Positions 26,722 through 35,823 of a DNA stretch of 53,484 nucleotides are shown in pieces; positions within the stretch are counted from its first letter, which is position 1; every line of letters begins with the position of its first letter. Under the pieces are notes generated by a model. That model saw only the letters and a program-made list of their open reading frames with translations, was not told the origin of the DNA and made no database searches. Position numbers and translations under genes: made by a program. The DNA lies in assembly GCA_934725305.1 (NCBI GenBank), contig CAKVBA010000016.1, positions 1 to 53,484 on the forward strand, read 5' to 3'. This DNA comes from an uncultured Parabacteroides sp. (lineage in GTDB: Bacteria > Bacteroidota > Bacteroidia > Bacteroidales > Tannerellaceae).

Positions 26722-27552
26722 ATGGTTGAAGTTGGAAAATACAACACTTTAAGAATTGTCAAACGGGTAGATTTCGGTATGTATCTTGAAGGTGACAACG
26801 GACAGGAGATATTATTGCCTACACGATATGTGCCGAAAGATGCGAATCCGGGAGACGAGATCGAGGTCTTTATCTATCACGACAACGAGGGACGAATCAT
26901 TGCGACTACGGCTCATCCCAAGGCAACGGTTGGCGAATTCGAGTTTATGGAGGTTCGCTCTGTCAGCAACATCGGAGCCTTTCTGGATTGGGGACTGATG
27001 AAAGACCTGCTGGTGCCTTTCCGTGAACAGAAGATGCCGATGCGCGAAGGCAAATGGTATCTGGTCTATGTCAGAGTGGACAACATTACCGGCCGTGTGA
27101 TGGCTACGGCTCGCATTGATAAGTTTTTGAATAACATTCCTCCGCAATATGAACATAACCAGATGGTGGATCTGCTGGTCACTGAAGAGACAGAGATTGG
27201 TTATCGTGTCATCATCAACAACTTACACTGGGGGCTTATTTATCAGAACGAGGTATTCCGCCGTCTGGAACGAGGTGAACATCTGAAAGGATATATCAAA
27301 GAGGTGCGCGACGACGAGAAGATTGATGTCAGCCTTACTCCACTGGGCTATCAGAAGGTTGAAGGCATTGCCGGCACTATTCTGGAATCACTGAAGGCTC
27401 AGGGCGGATATATTCCTGTTCACGACAAGAGCGAGCCGGATGTGATCTATTCGCTATTCCGTTGCAGCAAGAAGGCTTTCAAGCAGGCTATCGGATCGCT
27501 CTACAAACAGCATCTGATTACATTAGAGAAAGAAGGTATCCGATTGTTATAA
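26722..27552 (+). CDS. cvfB: CvfB-like S1 RNA-binding protein
   Basis: A 276-residue protein with tandem S1-like OB domains (about residues 1-60, 68-130 and 145-205) and a C-terminal winged-helix-like segment (DVIYSLFRCSKKAFKQAIG). This is the architecture of CvfB, a conserved-virulence-factor B/YitL family RNA-binding protein. The family is thought to affect RNA turnover or translation; the target is unknown. Transcribed alone, it converges with lepA at a large shared terminator. Confidence 0.85.
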   Translation: MVEVGKYNTLRIVKRVDFGMYLEGDNGQEILLPTRYVPKDANPGDEIEVFIYHDNEGRIIATTAHPKATVGEFEFMEVRSVSNIGAFLDWGLMKDLLVPFREQKMPMREGKWYLVYVRVDNITGRVMATARIDKFLNNIPPQYEHNQMVDLLVTEETEIGYRVIINNLHWGLIYQNEVFRRLERGEHLKGYIKEVRDDEKIDVSLTPLGYQKVEGIAGTILESLKAQGGYIPVHDKSEPDVIYSLFRCSKKAFKQAIGSLYKQHLITLEKEGIRLL

Positions 27553-27571
27553 CCGGGTAACTAATATAATC

Positions 27572-27634
27572 GAGGGCGGTGCGTCAGAACATAAACAGCC
27601 CAATGCTGTTTACGAGCTTTAACGCACCGCCCTC
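27572..27634. terminator. Bidirectional terminator between cvfB and lepA
   Basis: GAGGGCGGTGCGT (27572-27584) pairs with 27622-27634, and an inner stem TAAACAGC/GCTGTTTA (27592-27599, 27605-27612) caps it. The T-rich tail TTTTCTATTT follows on the plus strand. Confidence 0.85.
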
Positions 27635-27655
27635 TTTTCTATTTAAACTAACTTC

Positions 27656-29443
27656 TTAATCTAACTTCAATACAGCCAAGAACGCTTTCTGAGGAACTTC
27701 TACGGTTCCGATCTGTTTCATTCGCTTCTTTCCCTCTTTCTGCTTCTCGAGCAACTTACGCTTACGAGAGATGTCACCGCCATAACACTTAGCTGTCACA
27801 TCCTTACGCACAGCCTTCACCGTCTCACGGGCAATAATCTTGGCTCCGATTGCAGCCTGAATAGCAATGTCAAACTGCTGACGCGGAATCAATTCTTTCA
27901 ATTTTTCACACATGCGACGACCAAAGGTCACACTGTTATCCACGTGAGTCAATGTAGAAAGAGCATCGACAGGCTCACCATTCAACAGGATATCCAACTT
28001 AATCAGTTTACTGGGTCGGAAATCATGCAGATGATAGTCGAATGAAGCATAACCTTTTGAAATACTCTTCAGCTTATCATAGAAATCGATCACAATCTCG
28101 CCCAACGGAAGGTCGTAGTGAATCTCTACACGGTCTCCCGAAATATATTCCTGTTTGATCAGGTTACCACGCTTGCCCAGACAAAGCGTCATGATCGGAC
28201 CGATATAAGAGGTGTTGGTGATGACAGATGCACGGATAAACGGTTCATCAATGTGATCGATCAATGTAGGATCGGGCAAACCGCTGGGGTTGTGCACTTC
28301 GACACATCCACCCTTCTTATCATATACCTTATAAGAAACGTTCGGCACGGTTGTGATTACATCCATATTGAACTCGCGGTCCAGACGTTCCTGAACAATC
28401 TCCATGTGCAACAAACCCAAGAATCCACAACGGAAACCAAAGCCCAAGGCGGCAGAGCTTTCGGGCTGGAAGGTCAACGAAGCATCATTCAACTGCAACT
28501 TTTCCAACGAAGCACGCAGGTTCTCGAAATCCTCCGTCTCAATGGGATAGACACCGGCAAACACCATCGGTTTCACCTCTTCGAATCCGGCGATTCCCTC
28601 TTTGGCCGGACGGTTCACATGCGTAATGGTATCACCCACACGCACCTCTTTCGATGTCTTGATACCGGAAATGATATATCCCACATCACCTGTGCGAATC
28701 TCGTCTCTCGGCATCATATCCAGCTTCAGTACGCCCACTTCATCAGCATCATACTCCTTGCCGGTTGCGATAAACTTCACATGGTCGCCTTTACGGACCA
28801 CGCCGTTTACCACCTTGAAATAGGCAATGATACCACGGAATGAGTTGAAGACAGAGTCGAAGATCAAGCACTGCAACGGAGCTTCGGGATCGCCCTTGGG
28901 AGCCGGCACCTTCTCGACAATGGCATTCAAGACATCGACAACGCCTTCACCGGTCTTGCCACTGGCACGAAGAATATCTTCGCGAGGACAACCCAGCAGC
29001 TCAATGATCTGATCTTCCACCTCATCAGGCATTGCACTGGGCAAGTCTATTTTGTTCAACACCGGAATGATCTCCAAATCATTGTCGATAGCCATATATA
29101 GGTTCGAGATGGTCTGAGCTTGAATACCTTGCGATGCATCCACAATCAGCAATGCACCTTCACAGGCTGCAATCGAACGGGAAACTTCATACGAGAAATC
29201 GACATGTCCCGGAGTATCAATCAAATTCAACACATACGTTTCACCCTTATATACATACTCCATCTGGATCGCATGACTCTTAATAGTGATGCCACGTTCG
29301 CGCTCCAAATCCATATTGTCAAGCACTTGCGCCTGCAAGTCTTTACCCTCTACAGTCTTAGTGAACTCGAGCAAACGGTCTGCCAAGGTACTTTTACCAT
29401 GGTCAATATGAGCAATAATACAAAAATTGCGGATATTCTTCAT
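27656..29443 (-). CDS. lepA: Elongation factor 4 (LepA)
   Basis: LepA is a ribosome-associated translational GTPase proposed to back-translocate or aid 30S assembly. The 595-residue protein has the G1 motif AHIDHGKST (residues 10-18), [12 protein letters not shown] (G3), NKIDLP (G4) and the LepA-specific C-terminal domain ending [13 protein letters not shown]. Normal length. Converges on cvfB. Confidence 0.97.
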   Translation of the reverse strand: MKNIRNFCIIAHIDHGKSTLADRLLEFTKTVEGKDLQAQVLDNMDLERERGITIKSHAIQMEYVYKGETYVLNLIDTPGHVDFSYEVSRSIAACEGALLIVDASQGIQAQTISNLYMAIDNDLEIIPVLNKIDLPSAMPDEVEDQIIELLGCPREDILRASGKTGEGVVDVLNAIVEKVPAPKGDPEAPLQCLIFDSVFNSFRGIIAYFKVVNGVVRKGDHVKFIATGKEYDADEVGVLKLDMMPRDEIRTGDVGYIISGIKTSKEVRVGDTITHVNRPAKEGIAGFEEVKPMVFAGVYPIETEDFENLRASLEKLQLNDASLTFQPESSAALGFGFRCGFLGLLHMEIVQERLDREFNMDVITTVPNVSYKVYDKKGGCVEVHNPSGLPDPTLIDHIDEPFIRASVITNTSYIGPIMTLCLGKRGNLIKQEYISGDRVEIHYDLPLGEIVIDFYDKLKSISKGYASFDYHLHDFRPSKLIKLDILLNGEPVDALSTLTHVDNSVTFGRRMCEKLKELIPRQQFDIAIQAAIGAKIIARETVKAVRKDVTAKCYGGDISRKRKLLEKQKEGKKRMKQIGTVEVPQKAFLAVLKLD

Positions 29444-29526
29444 TTATAGTTGGCAATATATTAAAATTTCAAGATATGAAGATGGCCATATAAAGACATG
29501 GCGCATCGTCCTATTTTTTCACGGTG

Positions 29527-29534
29527 CAAATATA
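29527..29534 (-). promoter_or_regulatory. -7 element TATATTTG of lepA
   Basis: CAAATATA on the plus strand. It lies 84 bp upstream of the lepA ATG, giving a leader of about 75 nt. Confidence 0.45.
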
Positions 29535-29623
29535 GCATTTTTGGTGAATATATGTTCTATTTAACTAGCATTCCTAAGAAACACACTTTACAATACTTTT
29601 ATGTGGAAAGTGCAAATGCGATT

Positions 29624-29699
29624 AAACCCAATTCGGTCATTAGATTACGATTCTTGTTGGTACTTGTTTTGAGCAGATTGCAATGGCTGCGTTGAAGGC
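29624..29699. repeat. Half of a MITE-like element
   Basis: Starting with the terminal motif CCCAATTCGGTCATTAGA, about 70 bp are almost identical to the minus strand of 43131-43197. The other end is missing, and the sequence passes into the 22-bp-array element at 29717. Confidence 0.7.
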
Positions 29700-29716
29700 C
29701 TACTTATCATCCATAA

Positions 29717-30060
29717 AAATACAATAAGTCAACAGGCAGGCAAGAGACAGCTAATCCGGTCAAAATAGAGTAAGCTATTTCCGGGAATTGGGTGCCTACT
29801 CCTTTCCGACGGAGTAGTTATTCCGTCCGAACGGAGTGCCTACCCATTTTCAAAAAAGTCTATACCCTTTTTGGAAAAAGTCTATACCCTTTCTCCAAAA
29901 ACTCTATAGACTATTGAAAGATAGTCTATAACCCCTTTTTTCAGGGTGTTTGGGCCGAGACAGATTCGCCTGTCAAGTCCGGCAAAGCTGCCCGTCGTTT
30001 CTGCCGGATCCGTTACCGCTTTTAGCCAATAATAATCCGGATAAAAACACAATAACTATC
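29717..30060. repeat. Dispersed element carrying a 22-bp tandem array (array B)
   Basis: It begins AAATACAATAAG and ends near ACAATAACT. Seven 22-bp units run from 29779 to 29932 in strict phase, alternating ACGGAGT-type and AAAAAGTCTATACC-type units, followed by a conserved flank (ATTC-CT-TCAAG block, about 29964). It is homologous end to end with 52903-53264. No coding sequence; fills most of the 824-bp lepA/TPR gap. Confidence 0.75.
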
Positions 30061-30234
30061 TCCCCGATGTACGTTAAAAAAAACGTGTGATTACCTGTTG
30101 GCGGAATGAAATTAGCGCATATTTAATTCCATCAACGGTTTTTTTACAAAGTCCTATCAGCATTATGACGAGTATCTTCATGCCAACAAGTATAGTTTTT
30201 CAAATGTAGCATAGGATAATTAGGACAATTATTA

Positions 30235-30242
30235 TACTTTTG
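30235..30242 (+). promoter_or_regulatory. -7 element TACTTTTG upstream of the TPR gene
   Basis: It matches TAnnTTTG, 25 bp before the ATG at 30268. No obvious -33 TTTG. It probably drives the TPR protein and wzi together. Confidence 0.5.
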
Positions 30243-30267
30243 GCATACCATTTGTATTAAAAAGCGT

Positions 30268-32451
30268 ATGACAATACAAGAAATAAACAAAACATATAAC
30301 CGCATTATTGGCTCGTTGGATGCCAAAGAACTGAAGAATGCTTTCGATTTCCTGCAAGGATTTATTGCAGGCATCCGTGATTATTCGTTTCAAGACAAAC
30401 TTGATGAGTTGCAGAATACCTATAAATATATGTTGCGCTATCGTATCGATGGCGTGAAAGATCCTATGGAGACGCAGATCTATAACAATCTGCTGACCGC
30501 GGTCTATGAATTGGCCGATCTGATCCGCAACCGGGCTCTTACGGTGAACTCGTCGGTCTCTTATTACCGATACAAGCGTTCGCTACAACGGACCAACGAG
30601 ACATCTTATGCTGATTTCCATAAACGATTGTGCACTAATCCGGCCGAACTGACTCTGCCCGAACGACAGATTCAGGAGTCTATGCTCACAGGTCTGTTCA
30701 ACAAGCTATGGACTTCCGAACCTCTCTCTGCGGCCGATGCTACTGAGATTCAGCGGATGCTACAAGATTCCGAGATGCCTCTCTACATGCGATGCCAGAT
30801 GGTTTCTGCTCTTATGCTGGGATTACAGACTCTTTTCGACAAGGAAAAGATCTATCTGCTGATTGATGCTACCAACATGCCGGAAGATGAGTTGCGGATT
30901 CGTGCTCTTATCGGCCTGTTACTGGCTCTTTATATGTACAGAAAGCGTACAGCGCTGTATCCGCAGATCGAGAACCGACTCTCTGCTCTTGCCGAGAGTT
31001 ATCCTAAGTTTGGCAAACTGTTACAGACCATCACCCTGCGATTTATATTGGCACGCGAGACAGAAAAGATCTCACGCAAATTGCAAGACGAGATTATTCC
31101 TGAAATGATGAAGATGAATCCGCAAATCAGCCAGAAGATCAATCTGAAAGATCTGACTCCGGAACAGCTGGGTGACGAGATGAATCCCGAATGGCAAGAG
31201 ATGATTGCCAATAGTGAACTGGGTAAAAAGATGGAAGAGTTCACCGAATTGCAGATGGAGGGCGCCGATGTGATGCACTCTACTTTTGTTCATCTGAAGA
31301 ATTTCCCCTTCTTCCGCGAAGTGGGCAACTGGTTCCTGCCTTTTACAACCTATCATACCTCTTTGACGAATGCACAGAATCAGAGTGAGACAGAAAAGCA
31401 GATATTAGACTCTATGACTATTGCCTCTCTGATGTGTAACTCAGATAAATATTCTCTCTATTTCAGCATGATGGAAATGCCCGAACAGGCTCGCAAGATG
31501 ATGCTGAACCAGTTTGACGGCCAGACCAACGAGATGATTCAGCAAAACCGAGAGGAACTTCTCAACAAATGGGGAAGACAAGAGGTGATTGCCGGACAAT
31601 ATATTCAGGATCTGTACCGCTTCTTCAAGCTGCTGCCCGAGCATCTCGACTTTGAAGACATCTTCACCTATCCGCTCGATTTCCATAATCTGCCCATCTT
31701 GCAGCCCTATTTCTCTGACGATGAGAGCCTGACTAATATCGCTGAATATTATCTGCATAAGAACTACTTCCGCGAAGCACTGATCATTTTCGACAAGCTA
31801 TCCAAACATAATCAGGAGAATGGCATCTTGTTCCAAAAGATTGGCTACTGTAAGCAGATGGACAACGACATCGAAGGTGCATTGGAGGCTTATCTGCATG
31901 CCGATCTGCTTCAGTCTGAAAGTAAATGGCTGATACGACGCATTGCCGGATGCTATCGCACCTTGAAACAACCGGAAAAGGCACTGAAATATTATCACCG
32001 CTACGAATCCCTGAATCCGGACAACTTGTCTATTCAGATCAGTATCGGTCATTGCCATCTGGAACTGAAAAACTATGACGAAGCGCTGAAGTATTATTTC
32101 AAAGTGGATTATCTGGACAATAAGAGCAACAAGGCTTGGCGTCCTATTGCCTGGTGTTCATTCCTGACGGGCAAATATGATCAGGCTCGCAACTATTATA
32201 AAAAGATTCTGGATGCCAATCCGAATATGCAGGACTATCTTAATGCCGGACATACAGAATGGGCTTTGCAGAATATGAAGGGCGCACTGCTTTTCTATAA
32301 AAAAGCCGTGCAGAGCGAGAACGGCGATTTTGCCAAGTTCCAGGAACAGTTCAATCAAGACATCCCGGATCTGCTGCTGGCCGGTATCGAAGAACAGGAA
32401 TATCCATTTATGTTGGACCAACTGCGTTATTCTCTGGATAATGCCTTTTAA
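30268..32451 (+). CDS. TPR-repeat protein
   Basis: A 727-residue protein without a signal peptide. The N-terminal ~480 residues are helical and not recognised. The C-terminal part (about 500-690) contains at least five tetratricopeptide repeats, e.g. YYLHKNYFREALIIFDKL, ALEAYLHADLL, PEKALKYYHRYESLNPDN and YDEALKYYFKVDYLD. It is probably a cytoplasmic scaffold. It ends 3 bp before the Wzi-like gene, so the two form an operon; a role in envelope-glycan assembly is only inferred from that. Confidence 0.8.
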   Translation: MTIQEINKTYNRIIGSLDAKELKNAFDFLQGFIAGIRDYSFQDKLDELQNTYKYMLRYRIDGVKDPMETQIYNNLLTAVYELADLIRNRALTVNSSVSYYRYKRSLQRTNETSYADFHKRLCTNPAELTLPERQIQESMLTGLFNKLWTSEPLSAADATEIQRMLQDSEMPLYMRCQMVSALMLGLQTLFDKEKIYLLIDATNMPEDELRIRALIGLLLALYMYRKRTALYPQIENRLSALAESYPKFGKLLQTITLRFILARETEKISRKLQDEIIPEMMKMNPQISQKINLKDLTPEQLGDEMNPEWQEMIANSELGKKMEEFTELQMEGADVMHSTFVHLKNFPFFREVGNWFLPFTTYHTSLTNAQNQSETEKQILDSMTIASLMCNSDKYSLYFSMMEMPEQARKMMLNQFDGQTNEMIQQNREELLNKWGRQEVIAGQYIQDLYRFFKLLPEHLDFEDIFTYPLDFHNLPILQPYFSDDESLTNIAEYYLHKNYFREALIIFDKLSKHNQENGILFQKIGYCKQMDNDIEGALEAYLHADLLQSESKWLIRRIAGCYRTLKQPEKALKYYHRYESLNPDNLSIQISIGHCHLELKNYDEALKYYFKVDYLDNKSNKAWRPIAWCSFLTGKYDQARNYYKKILDANPNMQDYLNAGHTEWALQNMKGALLFYKKAVQSENGDFAKFQEQFNQDIPDLLLAGIEEQEYPFMLDQLRYSLDNAF

Positions 32452-32454
32452 TTA

Positions 32455-33942
32455 ATGAGTATTTGCATGACACAATTCAAGAAATATATCTTAGGACTGG
32501 CTTTATTGAGTGCCTCAGCCGGAGCCTTCGGGCAAGAGAATGCAACTTCTTACGATGTGGAGCTGTTTGGCTCTGCCGCCACCGGACGTTATACGCCCTT
32601 CTGGATGACAAGCAACCGGTATGGAGTCGTTCCGTTGGAAGCAAACAATGGATATCTGAGAGCTTCCGTATTGCACAAGCAATCGTTCGGCAAAGGCTTT
32701 CATTGGACGGCTGCACTTGACTTGGTGGGCGTTACACCTCGTTATCGCAACGCCTATATCCAGCAGCTTTATGCCGAAATCGGATACAAGAGCCTATTGC
32801 TTAGCATCGGAAGCAAAGAGTCAAACTCCTCCTTTGAATTAGACCCGCGATTAAGTAGTGGTGATGTAATCCGCTCTCGGAATGCGCGTCCCGTTCCGGA
32901 ACTATCGTTAAGCATGCCTCGATTCTCCGTGGTTCCTGCCACAAAAGGATGGCTGCAGGTGAAGGGAAACTTCTCGGTCGGACGTTCGTTTGACAACGAC
33001 TATCTGAAGCAGTTTGTCAACCCCACACAATCTTTTGTCAAGGATGTATTATGGCATTATAAATCGTTTTACTTCCAGATCAAAGACACGAAGAATCACT
33101 CTCCGCTGTCTGGTACAATCGGCGTACAGCATGTTGCTTTATGGGGCGGAACATCAACCAATCCCAACATAGGCGAACAACCTCATTCCTTAAAGGACTT
33201 CTTCCGCGTCATCTGCGGAAAATCGGGTGGCGACAATGCGACTATCTCCGACCAGATCAATGTATTGGGAAGTCATCACATCTCGTATGACCTGCGCTTA
33301 AGCTACACGCGCGACAAATGGGCATTGCAGGGATATCACCAGCATCTTGCTTCCGACAAATCAGGTTTGGAGCTTGACAATGGAGCCGATGGCCTATGGG
33401 GTTTGCGATTGGATCTGCCGCGTTTTCCTTGGCTCAGCAAAGTAGTGTTTGAATATTTCACAACCCTAAACGGTAGTGGTCCTTTCCACCTCCTCGATTT
33501 CGACCGCGTCAATCATCCCGGTCGTGGTGGTGGAGATGATAACTATTACAACAATGGAGAATATGTAGGAGGAAACTCCTATTTCAACCGCGGAATAGGA
33601 TCACCTCTGGTTCCTTCTCCCGAATACAACGACAACGGGAAATTAGGCTTTTTTTGTAACCGCGTACAAGACTGGCATTGGGGAGCAGAGGGTCAAATCT
33701 CTCCGCAAGTATCGTATCGACTGCTTGTTACCTTCATGAACGGATGGGGAAAATCCAGTACGCCTTTTCTGAAGAAAAAAACGGGAACTTCCTATCTGTT
33801 AGATCTCTCTTATACACATCCTTCTCTTCCTGAATGGCACTTCTCCGGATCTATAGCTGGCGACACGGGCCGTCTTTTGGGAGATAACGGCATCGGATTC
33901 AACCTAAAGGTGAGTAAACAGGGAATATTAAAGAGGTGGTAA
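32455..33942 (+). CDS. Wzi-family capsule assembly outer-membrane protein
   Basis: A 495-residue predicted outer-membrane beta-barrel with a signal peptide (cleavage after AGAFG). The sequence GRYTPFWMTSNRYGVVP is typical of the Bacteroidota 'capsule assembly protein Wzi' family, as are repeated amphipathic strands with aromatic ends. E. coli Wzi anchors group 1 capsule to the surface; here that is by homology only. Start 32455 or the nearby ATG at 32467 are both possible. It is far from the wza locus but co-transcribed with a TPR protein. Confidence 0.82.
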   Translation: MSICMTQFKKYILGLALLSASAGAFGQENATSYDVELFGSAATGRYTPFWMTSNRYGVVPLEANNGYLRASVLHKQSFGKGFHWTAALDLVGVTPRYRNAYIQQLYAEIGYKSLLLSIGSKESNSSFELDPRLSSGDVIRSRNARPVPELSLSMPRFSVVPATKGWLQVKGNFSVGRSFDNDYLKQFVNPTQSFVKDVLWHYKSFYFQIKDTKNHSPLSGTIGVQHVALWGGTSTNPNIGEQPHSLKDFFRVICGKSGGDNATISDQINVLGSHHISYDLRLSYTRDKWALQGYHQHLASDKSGLELDNGADGLWGLRLDLPRFPWLSKVVFEYFTTLNGSGPFHLLDFDRVNHPGRGGGDDNYYNNGEYVGGNSYFNRGIGSPLVPSPEYNDNGKLGFFCNRVQDWHWGAEGQISPQVSYRLLVTFMNGWGKSSTPFLKKKTGTSYLLDLSYTHPSLPEWHFSGSIAGDTGRLLGDNGIGFNLKVSKQGILKRW

Positions 33943-34029
33943 TAAGAACGATTGTTCTTGTTCATCTTAATTGAGAGGCTGCATCAAAACAACTACAAAT
34001 ACAAATAAAAGTTCGTGTATAATACAAAT

Positions 34030-34163
34030 AAATACAATAAGTCAATAGGTGCTTTTTACAATAACAAGTCGAAGAATAAAAACATGCCTACCCATTTGGA
34101 ACGGAGTAACTACTCCGCTGGAAAGGAATAGTTACTCCGTTTTGAAAAAAAGTCCTCCTTACC
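34030..34163. repeat. Truncated 22-bp-array element (array C)
   Basis: It opens with the same AAATACAATAAGTCAA as elements B and D, then has three 22-bp units (34093-34158) in phase, and stops abruptly at the 3' end of the pncC gene. The gap from 33943 also holds an unpaired GAGGCTGCATCAAAA half-terminator near 33975. Confidence 0.65.
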
Positions 34164-34166
34164 GCC

Positions 34167-34646
34167 CTACTCAATCTCGGCCAGCAAATCGAGTAGCATC
34201 TGCAAAGCAGTTGTGGCAGACTGTTCGATCACCTCGCCACGGCTGCCCTCAAAATGATAGCATCGCGAAACCAGGCGGTCACACACGGCAGCAGTTATCC
34301 ACACAGTGCCCACGGGCTTCTCGAGAGTTCCGCCACCCGGACCGGCTATGCCCGATGTGGCCACGGCACACTCACAACTCAACGCCAGCATCGCACCACG
34401 AGCCATCTGCTCAACAACCGGACGACTGACCGCTCCATGGGTCTGCAAATCGGCTTCAGAAACACCCAGCAACTGATGCTTCACTTTGTTACAATAGGAA
34501 ACAATTCCACCCGTGAAGTATGCCGAACTTCCGGCAATAGAGGTGATACGGTTGGCAATCCGTCCGCCCGTACAACTCTCGGCTGTTCCCATGCAAAGAC
34601 TCCGCTCACGAAGTTTCGCCCCAATCAGCTCTTCCACACTCATCAT
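34167..34646 (-). CDS. pncC: Nicotinamide-nucleotide amidase (CinA C-terminal domain)
   Basis: A 159-residue stand-alone CinA C-terminal domain that deamidates NMN to NaMN in pyridine-nucleotide salvage. The motif AESCTGG (residues 22-28), TGGIVSYCN and SGIAGPGGG are diagnostic. The N-terminal MoaB-like CinA domain is absent, which is normal for PncC. Its ATG overlaps the tsaD stop (ATGA), so translation is coupled. Confidence 0.92.
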   Translation of the reverse strand: MMSVEELIGAKLRERSLCMGTAESCTGGRIANRITSIAGSSAYFTGGIVSYCNKVKHQLLGVSEADLQTHGAVSRPVVEQMARGAMLALSCECAVATSGIAGPGGGTLEKPVGTVWITAAVCDRLVSRCYHFEGSRGEVIEQSATTALQMLLDLLAEIE

Positions 34647-35680
34647 TTCTGTTCGCCTAACTGAGACACCATGCGCGCAAACGGTGCTGCATCCATCGGA
34701 CAGAACACCTTGTCGTAATATTTATAATAGCCGGTAATAGCCACCATTGCGGCGTTGTCCGTTGTAAATGAGAACTTAGGAATATGCACCTTCCAGCCAT
34801 ATCGCTTGGCATGATCGAGGAAGGCATCACGCAGACCGGAGTTGGCCGATACGCCTCCTGCCACAGCCACTTCTTTGATATGCAAGTCTTTGGCCGCTTT
34901 GCGCAACTTATTCATCAATATATCTATCACGGTTGCCTGCAACGATGCACACAGGTCTTTCTTGTTCTTCTCGATAAAATCGGGATCTTCTTTCAAAGCA
35001 TCACGCAACGTGTAAAGGAAAGAGGTCTTCAGTCCGCTAAAGCTATAATCGTAGCCCGGAATATGCGGTTTGCTGAAGGTAAATGCCTTGGGATTGCCCT
35101 CGTTGGCCAAACGGTTCACCACCGGGCCGCCCGGATAGCCCAATCCCATCACCTTGGCACACTTGTCGAAAGCCTCGCCGGCAGCATCATCGATGGTCTG
35201 ACCTATCACCTCCATATCGTTATAGGCATTCACCTTAATAATCTGCGAATTACCGCCCGACACCAATAGGCAGAGGAATGGGAAAGAGGGTTGATTATTA
35301 TCGTCGGGACTCTCTTTGATGAAGTGGGCCAACACATGTGCCTGCAAATGGTTGATCTCGATCATCGGTATCTCCAACGAAGCAGCCAAGCCTTTGGCAA
35401 AAGAGGTACCGACCAGCAACGATCCCATCAGACCCGGCCCACGTGTAAAGGCAATAGCATTCAGTTCGGACTTATCAATGCCCGCACGTTTGATGGCTTC
35501 GGCCACAACCGGAATAATGTTTTGCTGATGGGCACGAGAGGCCAATTCCGGCACAACTCCTCCATAAGCCTCATGCACAGCCTGACTGGCAATCACATTT
35601 GACAACATAACACCGTCACGAATCACGGATGCTGATGTATCATCACAAGAGGATTCAATCCCCAAAATCGTAACACTCAT
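34643..35680 (-). CDS. tsaD: tRNA N6-threonylcarbamoyladenosine transferase TsaD
   Basis: TsaD transfers the threonylcarbamoyl group to A37 of ANN-decoding tRNAs with TsaB/TsaE. The 345-residue protein has LGIESSCDDTS at the N-terminus, metal ligands H111 and H115 in HLQAH, and LVSGGNSQ and GGVSANSGL further on. Full length. The start is ATG at 35680, divergent from tamB; pncC is downstream with an ATGA overlap. Confidence 0.97.
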   Translation of the reverse strand: MSVTILGIESSCDDTSASVIRDGVMLSNVIASQAVHEAYGGVVPELASRAHQQNIIPVVAEAIKRAGIDKSELNAIAFTRGPGLMGSLLVGTSFAKGLAASLEIPMIEINHLQAHVLAHFIKESPDDNNQPSFPFLCLLVSGGNSQIIKVNAYNDMEVIGQTIDDAAGEAFDKCAKVMGLGYPGGPVVNRLANEGNPKAFTFSKPHIPGYDYSFSGLKTSFLYTLRDALKEDPDFIEKNKKDLCASLQATVIDILMNKLRKAAKDLHIKEVAVAGGVSANSGLRDAFLDHAKRYGWKVHIPKFSFTTDNAAMVAITGYYKYYDKVFCPMDAAPFARMVSQLGEQK

Positions 35681-35717
35681 ATATCTTGTTCTATTTTTTC
35701 TGCAAATTAACGAAATC

Positions 35718-35727
35718 TATCGCGATA
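35718..35727. promoter_or_regulatory. Perfect palindrome TATCGCGATA in the tsaD/tamB divergent region
   Basis: A 10-bp perfect palindrome between the divergent genes, just upstream of the tamB -7 element (TAGTTTTG, 35734-35741). It could be an operator or chance. Confidence 0.3.
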
Positions 35728-35733
35728 TTATTG

Positions 35734-35741
35734 TAGTTTTG
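35734..35741 (+). promoter_or_regulatory. -7 element TAGTTTTG upstream of tamB
   Basis: It matches TAnnTTTG. The predicted start of transcription, near 35748, lies only a few nt before a GTG at 35754 and 76 nt before the ATG at 35824. Confidence 0.45.
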
Positions 35742-35823
35742 TAGCAATAAATCGTGAAAAGATATCAGAGGACTCAAATACATAATTGCAATTCTATTCG
35801 CTATCTTTTGGATATTCTATGCA

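Noticed and set aside
28118..28843. 241-residue frame on the plus strand inside lepA
   Set aside because: Antisense shadow of a well-conserved gene with no family features.
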